Assembly: GCA_945893145.1 (NCBI GenBank)
Contig: CAMDDZ010000008.1
Coordinates: 33,644 to 97,643 of the forward strand
DNA length: 64,000 nucleotides
Direction: 5' to 3'
DNA from: Rhodoplanes serenus
GTDB taxonomy: Bacteria; Pseudomonadota; Alphaproteobacteria; Rhizobiales; Xanthobacteraceae
In this document: piece by piece, positions 1 through 8,464 of the stretch
Numbering within the stretch: the first letter of the stretch is position 1
How the letters are laid out: every line of letters starts with the position of its first letter
Notes under the pieces: model-generated
Seen by the model: only the letters and a program-made list of their open reading frames with translations
Databases searched by the model: none
What the model was told of the DNA's origin: nothing
Program-made: the position numbers and the translations under genes

Positions 1-646
1 AGGTGGCTTCTGCCTCGGGCGGTCCAGCGCTGCTCTTTTCGTTGTTGACGTGAATATGAATGACCGGAATGCCCTGACGCGCCGCAACGCTGAGCATCTC
101 GGTTGTGCCGCCGCGGCCGCGCGAGGGGCCGCCGTCCCAGACCGCCAGCAGAATGTCCGCTTGGCTCAACACAGTAAGGCCGGTCGCTTCGTACGATTGT
201 GGCTCTTTCCGGCTGCCTTCGGCGTCGGAATCGCCCGGCAGCCGCCGTTCGCCGGGCAACTCCAGGCAGGCGTTGGCGCGACCGACCAATTCGCTGAGTT
301 TTGTCTTGGCGCTGTCGGCTTTGAAATCCTTTGCATACTCCTCGGTTGCAAACGGGAGCGCCGCGGCCAGCGTGAAGCCGCGCGCAGCGCGTTCGAGCGC
401 GATCTCGGCTGCCATTGTGTCGGCGCCGTCCGCGAGCCCGGTTACAATCGAAAATGACGGCGATTGAGGGCTGAAAAACGCGCGGTACGTTTCGTGCGCC
501 TGTGCCGTCGCAACGGCGATTTCGTCCAACACCTTCGCAATCTCGGCCTTGACCCACCCTTGAGCCGCTGGCGGCAGACGGTCGGCACGATGGCCGATGA
601 CCCCGATTGCCAGGGCCAGACGAGGTTTTGGAGGGTGTTCGCTCAC
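1..646 (-). CDS. SLOG-type Rossmann nucleotide-binding protein, 3' end beyond the window
   Basis: The minus-strand frame is open from a GTG at 646 to the left edge (215 codons), so the gene is cut by the window and its C-terminus is missing. The protein begins MSEHPPKPRLALAIGVIGHR, a Rossmann-type first strand. It continues with TGLADGADTMAAE about 80 residues in and GRGGTTEML near residue 180. The alternation of strands and the glycine-rich TE-containing loop resemble the SLOG superfamily (LOG/DprA/TIR-like nucleotide binders). GTG is preferred because an in-frame stop lies a short way upstream and no other start intervenes. It is divergent from tldD. SLOG proteins bind nucleotide-derived ligands and some act in stress or defence signalling; which applies here cannot be read from this fragment. 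Confidence 0.7.
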   Translation of the reverse strand, partial: MSEHPPKPRLALAIGVIGHRADRLPPAAQGWVKAEIAKVLDEIAVATAQAHETYRAFFSPQSPSFSIVTGLADGADTMAAEIALERAARGFTLAAALPFATEEYAKDFKADSAKTKLSELVGRANACLELPGERRLPGDSDAEGSRKEPQSYEATGLTVLSQADILLAVWDGGPSRGRGGTTEMLSVAARQGIPVIHIHVNNEKSSAGPPEAEAT

Positions 647-803
647 GGCAAACTCGCAAGGCGCAGGATGATTGGGACGATATTGTTACGCGCTTCAGTT
701 GCATAGGGAGCCAGCCCTCGCAGATTCAGCATTCAGGACCTATGTTGCGGCAGACTTCGATCATCAGGGACTCGCCCCAGGAACTCGCCCCAGGAATCGC
801 CCC

Positions 804-2225
804 ATGTCCACCACCCCCTCCTCCCTCCTCGACCGCGCCGGCCTCGACCGCGACCGCGTCGCCAAACTCTTGGCCCGCGGGCTCGAAGGTGCCGACGACG
901 GTGAACTGTTCCTCGAATACAAGCAGTCCGAGATGCTGGTGTTCGACAACGGCCGGCTCAAGCAGGCGACCTACGACACCAACCAGGGCTTTGGCCTGCG
1001 CGCCGTCAAAGACGAGGCGGTCGGCTATGCGCACGCCTCCGACATGTCCGAGGCCGCAATCGAACGCGCCGCCGACGCGGTGCGCGCGGTGAAGGGCGGC
1101 CACTCCGGCCAATATGCCGATGCGCCGGCGCGCAGCAACCGCAAGCTCTATGGCGACGATAATCCGCTGGAGGCGCCGGGCTTCGACGCCAAGGTGAAGC
1201 TGCTGGAGGCGATCGACGCCTATGCGCGCGGCAAGGACGAGCGCGTGCGGCAAGTCACCGCCAGCATTGGCGCTTCGTGGCAGGTGGTCGAGATCGTGCG
1301 GCCGGGCGGCGAGACCTATCGCGATATTCGCCCGCTGGTGCGCGTGAACGTTTCCGTGGTGGCGGGCCAAGGCGACCGGCAGGAGGTCGGCTCCTTCGGC
1401 TATGGCGGCCGCGAGGGTTACGGACAGTTCATCGCCGACAAGACTTGGCGGCACGCGACCGACGAAGCGGTGCGTCAGGCGCTGCTCAATCTGGAATCGA
1501 TCCCGGCGCCGGCCGGCGAGATGGATGTGGTGCTCGGCCCGGGCTGGCCGGGCGTCATGCTGCACGAAGCCGTGGGTCACGGCCTCGAAGGAGATTTCAA
1601 CCGCAAGAAGACCTCGGCTTTCGCGGGCCTGTTGGGCCAGCAGGTCGCAGCCAAAGGCGTCACCGTGGTGGACGACGGCACGATGGCATCCCGCCGCGGC
1701 TCGCTCTCGATCGACGACGAAGGCACGCCGACCAACCGCACCGTATTGATCGAGGACGGCATCCTGGTCGGCTACATGCAGGACCGCCAGAACGCGCGGC
1801 TGATGAACATGAAGCCGACCGGCAATGGCCGGCGTGAGAGCCACGCACATGTGCCGATGCCGCGTATGACCAACACCTACATGCTGGCCGGCAACCGCGA
1901 CCCGAAGGAAATTCTCGCCTCGGTGAAGAACGGCATCTACGCCGTCAACTTCGGTGGCGGCCAGGTCGATATCACGTCGGGCAAGTACGTGTTCCAGGTC
2001 ACCGAGGCCTACCGGATCGAGAACGGCAAACTCGGCGCACCGCTCAAAGGTGCCATGCTGATCGGCAACGGCCCGACCGACCTGCACCGCGTCAGCATGG
2101 TCGGCAACGACCTGCAGCTCGACACCGGCATCGGCACCTGTGGCAAGAACGGTCAGGGCGTGCCGGTCGGCGTCGGCCAGCCGACGCTGCGGATGGACCG
2201 AATCACTGTCGGCGGAACGGGTTGA
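804..2225 (+). CDS. tldD: Metalloprotease TldD
   Basis: Predicted product of 473 residues, close to the usual TldD length of about 480. With TldE it forms a cytoplasmic zinc protease known from microcin B17 maturation, CcdA antitoxin turnover and peptide modification. The TldD-type HExxxH zinc motif is present as HEAVGHG from about residue 254, and glycine-rich C-terminal segments (NFGGGQVDITSGKY, GNDLQLDTGIGTCG) are family-typical. The frame is open upstream to 672, but ATG 804 gives the normal N-terminus (MSTTPSSLLDRAGLD). No tldE lies in the window. The next genes downstream are ccdAB, notable because TldD/E is documented to degrade CcdA in E. coli. Confidence 0.95.
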   Translation: MSTTPSSLLDRAGLDRDRVAKLLARGLEGADDGELFLEYKQSEMLVFDNGRLKQATYDTNQGFGLRAVKDEAVGYAHASDMSEAAIERAADAVRAVKGGHSGQYADAPARSNRKLYGDDNPLEAPGFDAKVKLLEAIDAYARGKDERVRQVTASIGASWQVVEIVRPGGETYRDIRPLVRVNVSVVAGQGDRQEVGSFGYGGREGYGQFIADKTWRHATDEAVRQALLNLESIPAPAGEMDVVLGPGWPGVMLHEAVGHGLEGDFNRKKTSAFAGLLGQQVAAKGVTVVDDGTMASRRGSLSIDDEGTPTNRTVLIEDGILVGYMQDRQNARLMNMKPTGNGRRESHAHVPMPRMTNTYMLAGNRDPKEILASVKNGIYAVNFGGGQVDITSGKYVFQVTEAYRIENGKLGAPLKGAMLIGNGPTDLHRVSMVGNDLQLDTGIGTCGKNGQGVPVGVGQPTLRMDRITVGGTG

Positions 2226-2288
2226 GGGCCGAAATGGCCTTTGGCCGCCGATTCGGCTATTGTCGTCGCGGCTGAATGTGAGAACCCG

Positions 2289-2528
2289 ATGGGCGAGCGA
2301 GTCACTCTCGAACTTGACGCCAAAGCGCTCGCTGCGGCACGCGCAGCGAACATCGACTTGGCGCAATTGTTGGTCGAGGCACTACGGCGCCGGCTGCCGC
2401 AGCTTGATGGTGCGGCACGAGATCAGGCCGCCCGTCAATGGTATGAAGAAAACAAGAAAGCAGTCGATTCCTATAATGCGTTTATCGAAGTGCACGGCCT
2501 GTTTTCCGATGGCGTTCGGATGTTTTGA
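2289..2528 (+). CDS. ccdA: Type II antitoxin, CcdA family
   Basis: 79-residue protein. The N-terminal half (MGERVTLELDAKALAAARAA) fits the ribbon-helix-helix DNA-binding domain of CcdA. The C-terminal tail carries the family signature around QWYEENKKAVDSYNAF, which wraps the toxin. The frame is open about 16 codons further upstream from a TTG, but ATG 2289 starts exactly at the RHH domain. The stop codon directly abuts the TTG start of ccdB, so the two genes are translationally coupled. CcdA-family antitoxins normally bind the promoter of their own operon, here probably in the 63 nt after tldD. No plasmid features surround it. Confidence 0.88.
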   Translation: MGERVTLELDAKALAAARAANIDLAQLLVEALRRRLPQLDGAARDQAARQWYEENKKAVDSYNAFIEVHGLFSDGVRMF

Positions 2529-2843
2529 TTGCCGCGTCAGTTCGACATCGTTGAAAATCTGAATCCACGCACCCGCTTGCACTATCCGCTTCTTGTGGTG
2601 CTCCAACACGACCGTGTCGCGTCGCTGAGGAGCATGATCGCCGCGCCGTTAGTGCCATCCGCCAACGCGCCAGCCAGTTCGCGCCTCCATCCTTCGATCA
2701 CGATTGGCGCCAGCCAGTTTTTCATTCTTACCGAGGAACTGGCGGCGGTCCCTCCTGGTGTGCTGGGCGCTGTCGTTGGGTCAGCTGAGGCAAATCGTTA
2801 TGAAATCATCGCCGCACTCGACCTGCTGTTCACCGGCATCTAA
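2529..2843 (+). CDS. ccdB: Type II toxin, CcdB family (gyrase poison)
   Basis: 104-residue protein, normal length for CcdB. It starts MPRQFDIVENL and ends GAVVGSAEANRYEIIAALDLLFTGI, matching the CcdB SH3-like fold in which C-terminal residues contact GyrA. The start is a TTG immediately after the ccdA stop with no intergenic base, implying coupled translation. No truncation is evident, so the module is probably functional. Known members poison DNA gyrase by trapping the cleavage complex. A chromosomal solitary copy like this may be a stability or stress module or a mobile relic. Confidence 0.87.
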   Translation: MPRQFDIVENLNPRTRLHYPLLVVLQHDRVASLRSMIAAPLVPSANAPASSRLHPSITIGASQFFILTEELAAVPPGVLGAVVGSAEANRYEIIAALDLLFTGI

Positions 2844-2851
2844 GCGGTTTG

Positions 2852-3415
2852 CTACCGCACCACGCCCGATAGGCAGCACGGCTTGCGCCGCGGCGGCTTG
2901 ATCTGGCTTTTGAGATAGCAGCGCGCTGAGGCGCCCAGATAGCCGGGCCGCACGTAGGTCCAAGCCCGGCAGCGGCTCTCGCCCTCGCAGGTCTTCTTGC
3001 AGGTTTCGCCGGTCGGATCGGAGGCGATGTCGAAGCTGCGATAGTCGCCGCCGGTGCGGTCGATTGACGTCTCCACCGGACCGGTGCGCGATTCGAGCAG
3101 GCCCCCGCCTTTGATGCCGGACACGCAGCAGGCGTTCTCGACGCGCGGCGTCACCTGGCTCTTGAGAAAGCAGACCGCGTTGTTGCTGCCGCCGAGCGCA
3201 GCCGTGCCCGGATATGAAAACGTCCAGGCCCGGCAGCGCCCCTCGCGCTCGCAGCGCGCCGCGCAAATCTCCGGGTCGCCGGTGGGCACCACGAAACGCA
3301 GCAAATCGCCGCCCGGCCGGTCAAAGCCCCGCTGTGCGCTTGCGGTCTGCGCCGCGCTCACAGCGATCAAAGCGAAAATCGCGCAGCCCAAAAAGCTTGG
3401 GAAAAATCGCCTCAA
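2852..3415 (-). CDS. Secreted protein with two PAN/Apple-like repeats
   Basis: The predicted protein has an N-terminal signal peptide (RRFFPSFLGCAIFALIAVSA, then AQTASAQ) followed by two similar cysteine-rich units of about 70 residues. Each unit carries a GGD, spaced cysteines, CRAWT, a single Cys before LKSQ, and a CC-SG ending. This pattern is the PAN/Apple fold, which binds protein or carbohydrate. I chose TTG 3415 because GGAAGG sits 6 nt upstream and the signal peptide starts there. The frame extends to ATG 3508, but that stretch is not signal-like and begins at the edge of the upstream gene's terminator. It lies tail to tail with ccdB, 8 nt apart. Function unknown. Confidence 0.82.
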   Translation of the reverse strand: MRRFFPSFLGCAIFALIAVSAAQTASAQRGFDRPGGDLLRFVVPTGDPEICAARCEREGRCRAWTFSYPGTAALGGSNNAVCFLKSQVTPRVENACCVSGIKGGGLLESRTGPVETSIDRTGGDYRSFDIASDPTGETCKKTCEGESRCRAWTYVRPGYLGASARCYLKSQIKPPRRKPCCLSGVVR

Positions 3416-3507
3416 GTCCCGCCTTCCGATCAATGCAACCGCAGCCCCGCACCATGTTAATGAAGGCGGCGCGTAGAGGCGAGAGCGTTTGCGTATAGGG
3501 CCGCCCA

Positions 3508-3543
3508 CAAAAGAATGCGCCCGCCGGGGGTGCCGGCGGGCGC
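3508..3543 (-). terminator. Intrinsic terminator of the DUF1127 gene
   Basis: An 11-bp GC stem (3517-3527 pairing with 3533-3543) is followed on the minus strand by ATTCTTTTG. It lies downstream of the DUF1127 gene and upstream of the PAN-domain gene, insulating the two minus-strand genes. Confidence 0.75.
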
Positions 3544-3617
3544 GTCATCCGGAGAGCGAGAGGGGATTCGCCGTTCCGGAGTTCGGCCGATGGGAGGATC
3601 GGCCGGAGCAGCAAAAC

Positions 3618-3977
3618 TCACATCAGGAAGCAAGCCGGGCGATCGGCCGCCGGATAGCGTGGCGAGTCGCACGCCGAGTCATTGGCTCCGGCCGATCGTT
3701 CGAACGCCACCTTGCGGCGGCTCATGCGCCGTTCGGCGGCCCGCTGGGCCAGCGTGTCGGTCGGATCCTGCCAGGGCGAGCCCGAATAGGCGTCGCGCAG
3801 GTCACCGCGCGTCAGCCCAATGTCGGCCAGCATGCGATCGTCGAGGCGCGTCAGCATCGCGGCATGACGGCGATTCTTCAGCCCGCGGCCCATCTCCTTG
3901 AGCTTGCGAATCAAGGCCACAAGCGCCCGGACGGCTGGGCGGCCGGCTTCGAGGGTAAGGCTGGTAATGGCGGGCAT
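3618..3977 (-). CDS. DUF1127 domain protein
   Basis: 119-residue protein with the short Arg-rich DUF1127 motif in its middle (RLDDRMLADIGLTRGDLRDA). Small DUF1127 proteins in Rhizobiales are linked to phosphate, RNA and stress regulation, but longer ones like this are uncharacterised. ATG 3977 is chosen over ATG 3989 because GGAGGA lies 4 nt before it and overlaps the upstream ATG. The C-terminal 40 residues after the domain are basic and unremarkable. It has a clear terminator downstream, so it is probably monocistronic. It is divergent from the LysR gene across about 210 nt. Confidence 0.82.
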   Translation of the reverse strand: MPAITSLTLEAGRPAVRALVALIRKLKEMGRGLKNRRHAAMLTRLDDRMLADIGLTRGDLRDAYSGSPWQDPTDTLAQRAAERRMSRRKVAFERSAGANDSACDSPRYPAADRPACFLM

Positions 3978-4190
3978 GGCATCCTCCAATCGCTTGAAAA
4001 ATCAGGGGAAGGTGCCTTTAGCGGCCACCGCAATGTTGCGGAGCCGCGCTCACCTTCCATCCGATGTCGTCGGAACCCCCCTAATATGCACCGCAGCAAT
4101 TGATAAGTGAAACGAATGTTTGTAATCTAACTGATCATCGAAGATGATGGATTGCCGGGGCGGCTCCCGGGATCACGCAGGGAATTTTCC

Positions 4191-5072
4191 ATGAGCGCGC
4201 TCATCGACATCGACCAACTGCGCACCTTCATCGCGATCGTCGAGACCGGCAGCTTCACCAAGGCCGCCGAGGTTGTGCACAAGACCCAGTCGGCAGTGTC
4301 GATGCAGATGAAGCGACTCGAAGAGCGCCTCGGCCGCGCGATCTTCGCGCGCGACGGCCGCGCCTCGAAGCTGACCGAGGACGGCGAGCGGTTGCTCGAC
4401 TACGCGCGCCGCATCGTGAAGCTCAACATCGAGGCGCTCGCTGCTTTCTCCGACGCCGAACTCACCGGCCGCGTGCGGCTCGGACTACCGGACGATTACG
4501 CGGACCGTTACCTGCCCGAGATCATGGCGCGGTTCTCGCGCGCCTATCCGGGCGTCGAGCTTACGGTCATGTGCGAGCCTTCGGTCGAGCTGGTCGAACT
4601 GATCGACGCCAACGAACTCGACCTCGCCATCGTCACCGACTGCGGCACGTCACGCGCATCGGAAACCTTCCGGCGCGAGCGGCTGCTGTGGGTGACGTCG
4701 AACCGCCATTCCACTCATGTGGAGGAGCCGCTGCCGCTCGCACTCGGCCGGTCGAGCTGCGGCTGGCGCCGCGCCGCAATTGGATGCCTGGAGACCATCG
4801 GCCGTCCGCACCACATCCTCTACACCAGCCCCAACGCCAGCGCGGTCGCCTCCGCGGTGCTCTCCGGGCTTGCGGTGTCGGTGTTTCCAGAGTCGGGATT
4901 GCGGCCCGGCATGCGCGTGCTCAGCCCGGGCGACGGCTTTCCGGAATTGCCGGGCTGCCGCGTCGGCCTGATCCGCAATCCGCACGAGACCAGCGCGCTT
5001 GCTGACGCACTCGCCGAGCACATCATTTCGTCGCTCGATAACCTGTCGGATGCGGCTCAAGCGGCGGAGTGA
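4191..5072 (+). CDS. LysR-family transcriptional regulator
   Basis: 293-residue protein with an N-terminal winged helix-turn-helix (DQLRTFIAIVETGSFTKAAE, then KTQSAVSMQMKRLEERLG) and a substrate-binding-like effector domain from about residue 90. ATG 4191 follows AGGGAA and puts the HTH at the expected distance from the N-terminus; an in-frame start at 4152 gives a poor extension. LysR proteins usually regulate a divergent neighbour, here the DUF1127 gene, which is not a typical metabolic target. The amidohydrolase gene converges with it 14 nt downstream. Effector unknown. Confidence 0.9.
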   Translation: MSALIDIDQLRTFIAIVETGSFTKAAEVVHKTQSAVSMQMKRLEERLGRAIFARDGRASKLTEDGERLLDYARRIVKLNIEALAAFSDAELTGRVRLGLPDDYADRYLPEIMARFSRAYPGVELTVMCEPSVELVELIDANELDLAIVTDCGTSRASETFRRERLLWVTSNRHSTHVEEPLPLALGRSSCGWRRAAIGCLETIGRPHHILYTSPNASAVASAVLSGLAVSVFPESGLRPGMRVLSPGDGFPELPGCRVGLIRNPHETSALADALAEHIISSLDNLSDAAQAAE

Positions 5073-5086
5073 AACAACCGACTTGT

Positions 5087-6869
5087 TCAGGCGTTGAATT
5101 CGTCGAGCCACGCCGTGGGCAGACCCGCGTTCCGATAAAAATGCTTCCAGCCGGCCCCGTGTGCCGTTCGCGCGCTGATCGATTCCGAGTCCGAGGAAAC
5201 GGATCGAATTGCGATACATGATCGCGTCAACCTCAGTCGCACTGAAACCGGCGTCGCAGAGCGCGGCCAGCATTTGGTCCGGATAGGATCGGCGGGCGAA
5301 GAGATCGATTGGCGGCATACCCTCTTCCCGGCCAACCAACGCCCAGTCGGTGCCGTACATCAGATGCCGCGCACAATCGGGAAATCCGGACTTGAAGACC
5401 TTCAGGTTCTCGATGACCCGCTTCCGGCCGTAATCCTGGATGCCGAGGATGTTGCCCTTACTGTTTAGGACTTCGCTGAAATAGCTGAGATCGGCAAACA
5501 CGTTCGGTTTCGGCCTCTCGATCCAGGTCTTGCCGATGAACCAGTCCCAGGTCTGATCGCGGGCAAGCAGTTCGCCGGTCTCGCTCCGCCCGGCAAACCG
5601 GCCAAAGTGGGCGAAGTTCACCCGCAGGTTCGGGAATTTCGACAGCACGGGCTGCCAGTAGCGCGGATTAGCGCGCTGACCGAAGGTCGGGCTGGTTTCA
5701 TTCGAGTCGGTGGTGTGCGCCATGATCGGCACATTGTTGTCGTTGCACCACGCGTACAACTGCATCAGCGCGTCATCGAGCAGCTTGCCCGGGATCGATC
5801 CGAGCCCGTTTGACCTCACCGGCGTGTTGTCGTTGCATCTATTGGAGTTATCGCCGCCGAATCGCACGTAGCATGGAAACTTCTTGCCAAGCTCGGCATT
5901 GCCGGACGGTTGGAACCCCATCGGCGGATAAAGCTTAATCCCGATGAATCCCTTCTCCATCACCGCGCGCTGAACGAGCTTGAGCGGGGCATCCGCCTCC
6001 GGTCGTCTGTTCTTTTCGTGGATCGCCTGCCGGAGCGGATCAAATCCGACGAAGCCGTGCACATGCGGCCCATTCTTCCGGCGCGAAATCCGCGCCATAA
6101 CCTCGATCTGGTCTGCGAGCGCGAATTTCGGCTCGTCTTCCACCCACATCGAGAAATCGACCAGCGCCGGAGTCATTAGCGGCACGCGACCGCGGTGAAT
6201 CCGGCTCAGGTCTTCGGCCATTTCGAAGCGGTGACGCGTAAACAGAAGCGCCCAACGGATGTACCGGCCTATCACTTTGTTGCTGGCGTAAAGCCTAACC
6301 GCAAGGTCGGCGCGCTGCACGCGATCGATGTCGTCACGGGAGGCGCCGCAGCAGAAGAACTGTGGGTACGCCTCGGTGATCAGCAATTCTTGAAGACGGT
6401 TGAGCGCGTTGTCGATGGCTTCGGCAGCCATGAAGGAACGCCAATACAGGATGTCCCTGTCCCAGATCTTATCGAGCAAGGTTTCCACGATCTCGCGGCC
6501 GTCGAGCTGGCGCTGCGCGGCCGACGGCACTGACTTGCGCCCCTGCTCGATTTCCTCGATGAAGCCGATCTCCTCCGCCGGTTTAGGCGAGCGATCCTGC
6601 AACAGCTTCGTCAACTCATGAATCAAGATGGCGAAGGCGTCAGGATAGCGCGCGAATAGCCCGCCCAACTCCTGGCTTCCACGAATCACCACCTTCTTCA
6701 GGAAGCCCTCGACCGGTAGATCGCCGGCGTTGAAGATGTGGCAATGCACATCGATGAATCGGCTCTGCCCGCTGCAAGCCACGCTCGTCTGAGCCCAGCC
6801 CCGGCTGACGGCGAGCGAACTGCCGACGCTCGCAAGAACGCCAGTCACTGCCTGACGACGGTTCAACAT
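5087..6869 (-). CDS. Secreted amidohydrolase (amidohydrolase-2 family), frameshifted near the 3' end
   Basis: The protein starts MLNRRQAVTGVLASVG, a twin-arginine-like export signal, with a G-run ribosome site before ATG 6869. Metal-dependent hydrolase motifs follow: DVHCHIF (His42/His44), GIKLYPPMG, MAHTTDSNE, NFAHFG and YGTDW, as in amidohydrolase-2 decarboxylases and hydrolases. The coding length 6869-5087 is one base too long. At an A5 run (5137-5141) the frame slips. Removing one base gives LEAFYRNAGLPTAWLDEFNA and a stop at 5087, just clear of the LysR gene. As written, translation runs on to 4650 antisense to LysR (739 residues). It is either a sequencing error or a recent indel. Substrate unknown. 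Confidence 0.82.
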
Positions 6870-6973
6870 GGATGCCCCCCTTTTTCGTCATGAGTGCACT
6901 CTATCACAGGTAGAAGGAAGCGGCATACACCCGTACACGAGGTGGAGCTGGCTTGCGCTGCGCCAGTCGCGAC

Positions 6974-8338
6974 TTAATAAGCGAGTTCGTCGAACACCGG
7001 ATCGACCGAGCCGTTCCACGGCCCTGCGTACCGCGCCAGCAGATCCTCGGCCGGCGTGGTGCCGCGCGCGACGATCTCCTCCAGCACGCGCAGATAACGC
7101 GTCTCGTCGCGGCCGTTGCGGTCGAGCCGCTTGCGCCGGACCAGACCCTTCTGGGCCAGCGTGAGCGTTTCGATGGCGAGCGCCAAGAGAGTGCGGCCCC
7201 GGATGGTGGCCTTGAAGCCAAGCTTCGGCACATCGTCGCGCAGCTTCTGACGCTCTGCCGCGGTCCAGTCCTTCACGATCTGCCAGCACGCATCGAGATT
7301 GTCGTCGTCATACATCAGGCCGACCCAATAGGCCGGCAGCGACGGCAGCACGCGCCACGGCCCGCCGTCGGCGCCGCGCATCTCGATGTAACGCTTGAGG
7401 CGCACCTCCGGAAAGATTGTCGAGACGTGGTTGGCCCAGTCCGAGATGGTGGCGCGCTCGCCGGGGATAAGCTTGCCGGCAAGATGATCGCGGAACGATT
7501 TTCCGGCGACGTCGATATACCGGTCGCCGCGCTTGACGAAATACATCGGCACGTCGAGCGCGTAATCGGCGTAGCGCTCGAAGCCCATGCCGGACTCGAA
7601 CACCCACGGCAGCATGCCGGCGCGCTGATTGTCGGTATCGCGCCAGATTTCCGAGCGGAACGACAGCAGGCCGTTCGGCTTGCCCTCGGTGAACGGCGAG
7701 TTCGCGAACAGCGCAGTCGCAACCGGCTGCAACGCGATCGAAACCCGCATCTTCCGCACCATGTCGGCTTCGGAGGAGAAGTCGTGGTTCGTCTGCACCG
7801 TGCAGGTGCGATACATCATGTCGAGGCCGAGCGAGCCGACCTTCGGCATGTAATTCGTCATGATCTTGTAGCGGCCCTTGGGCATCACCGGCATGTCGGC
7901 GCGGCTCCAGTTCGGCGTCATGCCGATGCCGAGGAAGCCGATACCGAGCGGGCGCGCCACCTCGCGCACTTGCGCAAGATGCGCGAACAGCTCGCTCGCG
8001 GTCTCATGCACGTTGTCGACCGGCGCGCCGGACAGTTCGAACTGCCCGCCGGGCTCCAGCGAGATCGCGCCGCCGCCGGTGACGTCGGCGAGGCCGATGA
8101 TGTTCTCGCCTTCCATGATCGGCTCCCAGCCGAGCATGTCGCGCATGCCGTCGAGCAGCGCGCGGATGCCGCGCGGCCCGCCATAGGGGACCGGCCGATG
8201 GCCTTTCACTGTGAAGGCGAACTTCTCGTGCTCGGTGCCGACCCGGAATTGCTCCTTCGGCTTACAGCCTTCCGCGAACCACGCGACGAGCTCGTCGCGC
8301 GAGTTGATCGGCGTCATGTCGACCTGGTCGCGAGCCAT
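6974..8338 (-). CDS. gshA: Glutamate-cysteine ligase (plant/alphaproteobacterial type)
   Basis: 454 residues, full length for the alphaproteobacterial GshA that resembles the plant enzyme. It catalyses ATP-dependent joining of glutamate and cysteine, the first step of glutathione synthesis. Family motifs include FRVGTEHEKF near the N-terminus, GGGAISLEPGGQFELSGAP, TCTVQTNHDF and YIEMRGADGGP. The start ATG 8338 has no better in-frame alternative. It is followed by the amidohydrolase on the same strand after about 100 nt and preceded by the methyltransferase after about 125 nt, so it may have its own promoter. Confidence 0.95.
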   Translation of the reverse strand: MARDQVDMTPINSRDELVAWFAEGCKPKEQFRVGTEHEKFAFTVKGHRPVPYGGPRGIRALLDGMRDMLGWEPIMEGENIIGLADVTGGGAISLEPGGQFELSGAPVDNVHETASELFAHLAQVREVARPLGIGFLGIGMTPNWSRADMPVMPKGRYKIMTNYMPKVGSLGLDMMYRTCTVQTNHDFSSEADMVRKMRVSIALQPVATALFANSPFTEGKPNGLLSFRSEIWRDTDNQRAGMLPWVFESGMGFERYADYALDVPMYFVKRGDRYIDVAGKSFRDHLAGKLIPGERATISDWANHVSTIFPEVRLKRYIEMRGADGGPWRVLPSLPAYWVGLMYDDDNLDACWQIVKDWTAAERQKLRDDVPKLGFKATIRGRTLLALAIETLTLAQKGLVRRKRLDRNGRDETRYLRVLEEIVARGTTPAEDLLARYAGPWNGSVDPVFDELAY

Positions 8339-8464
8339 TCAGGGGTTCCGGCAGCAAAAGGTCGCGACCTTAATCATGGGCGCGACGAAAGGGCAACGTG
8401 GATGAGGGTCTGGCTGACCAGCGGCAAAACGCTTGCGGCAGGTCAAAGTCGCTTAGTTCATCGC

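Noticed and set aside
726..2366. A 546-codon minus-strand frame over tldD and ccdA
   Set aside because: Shadow; tldD has the HEAVGHG motif in the other strand.
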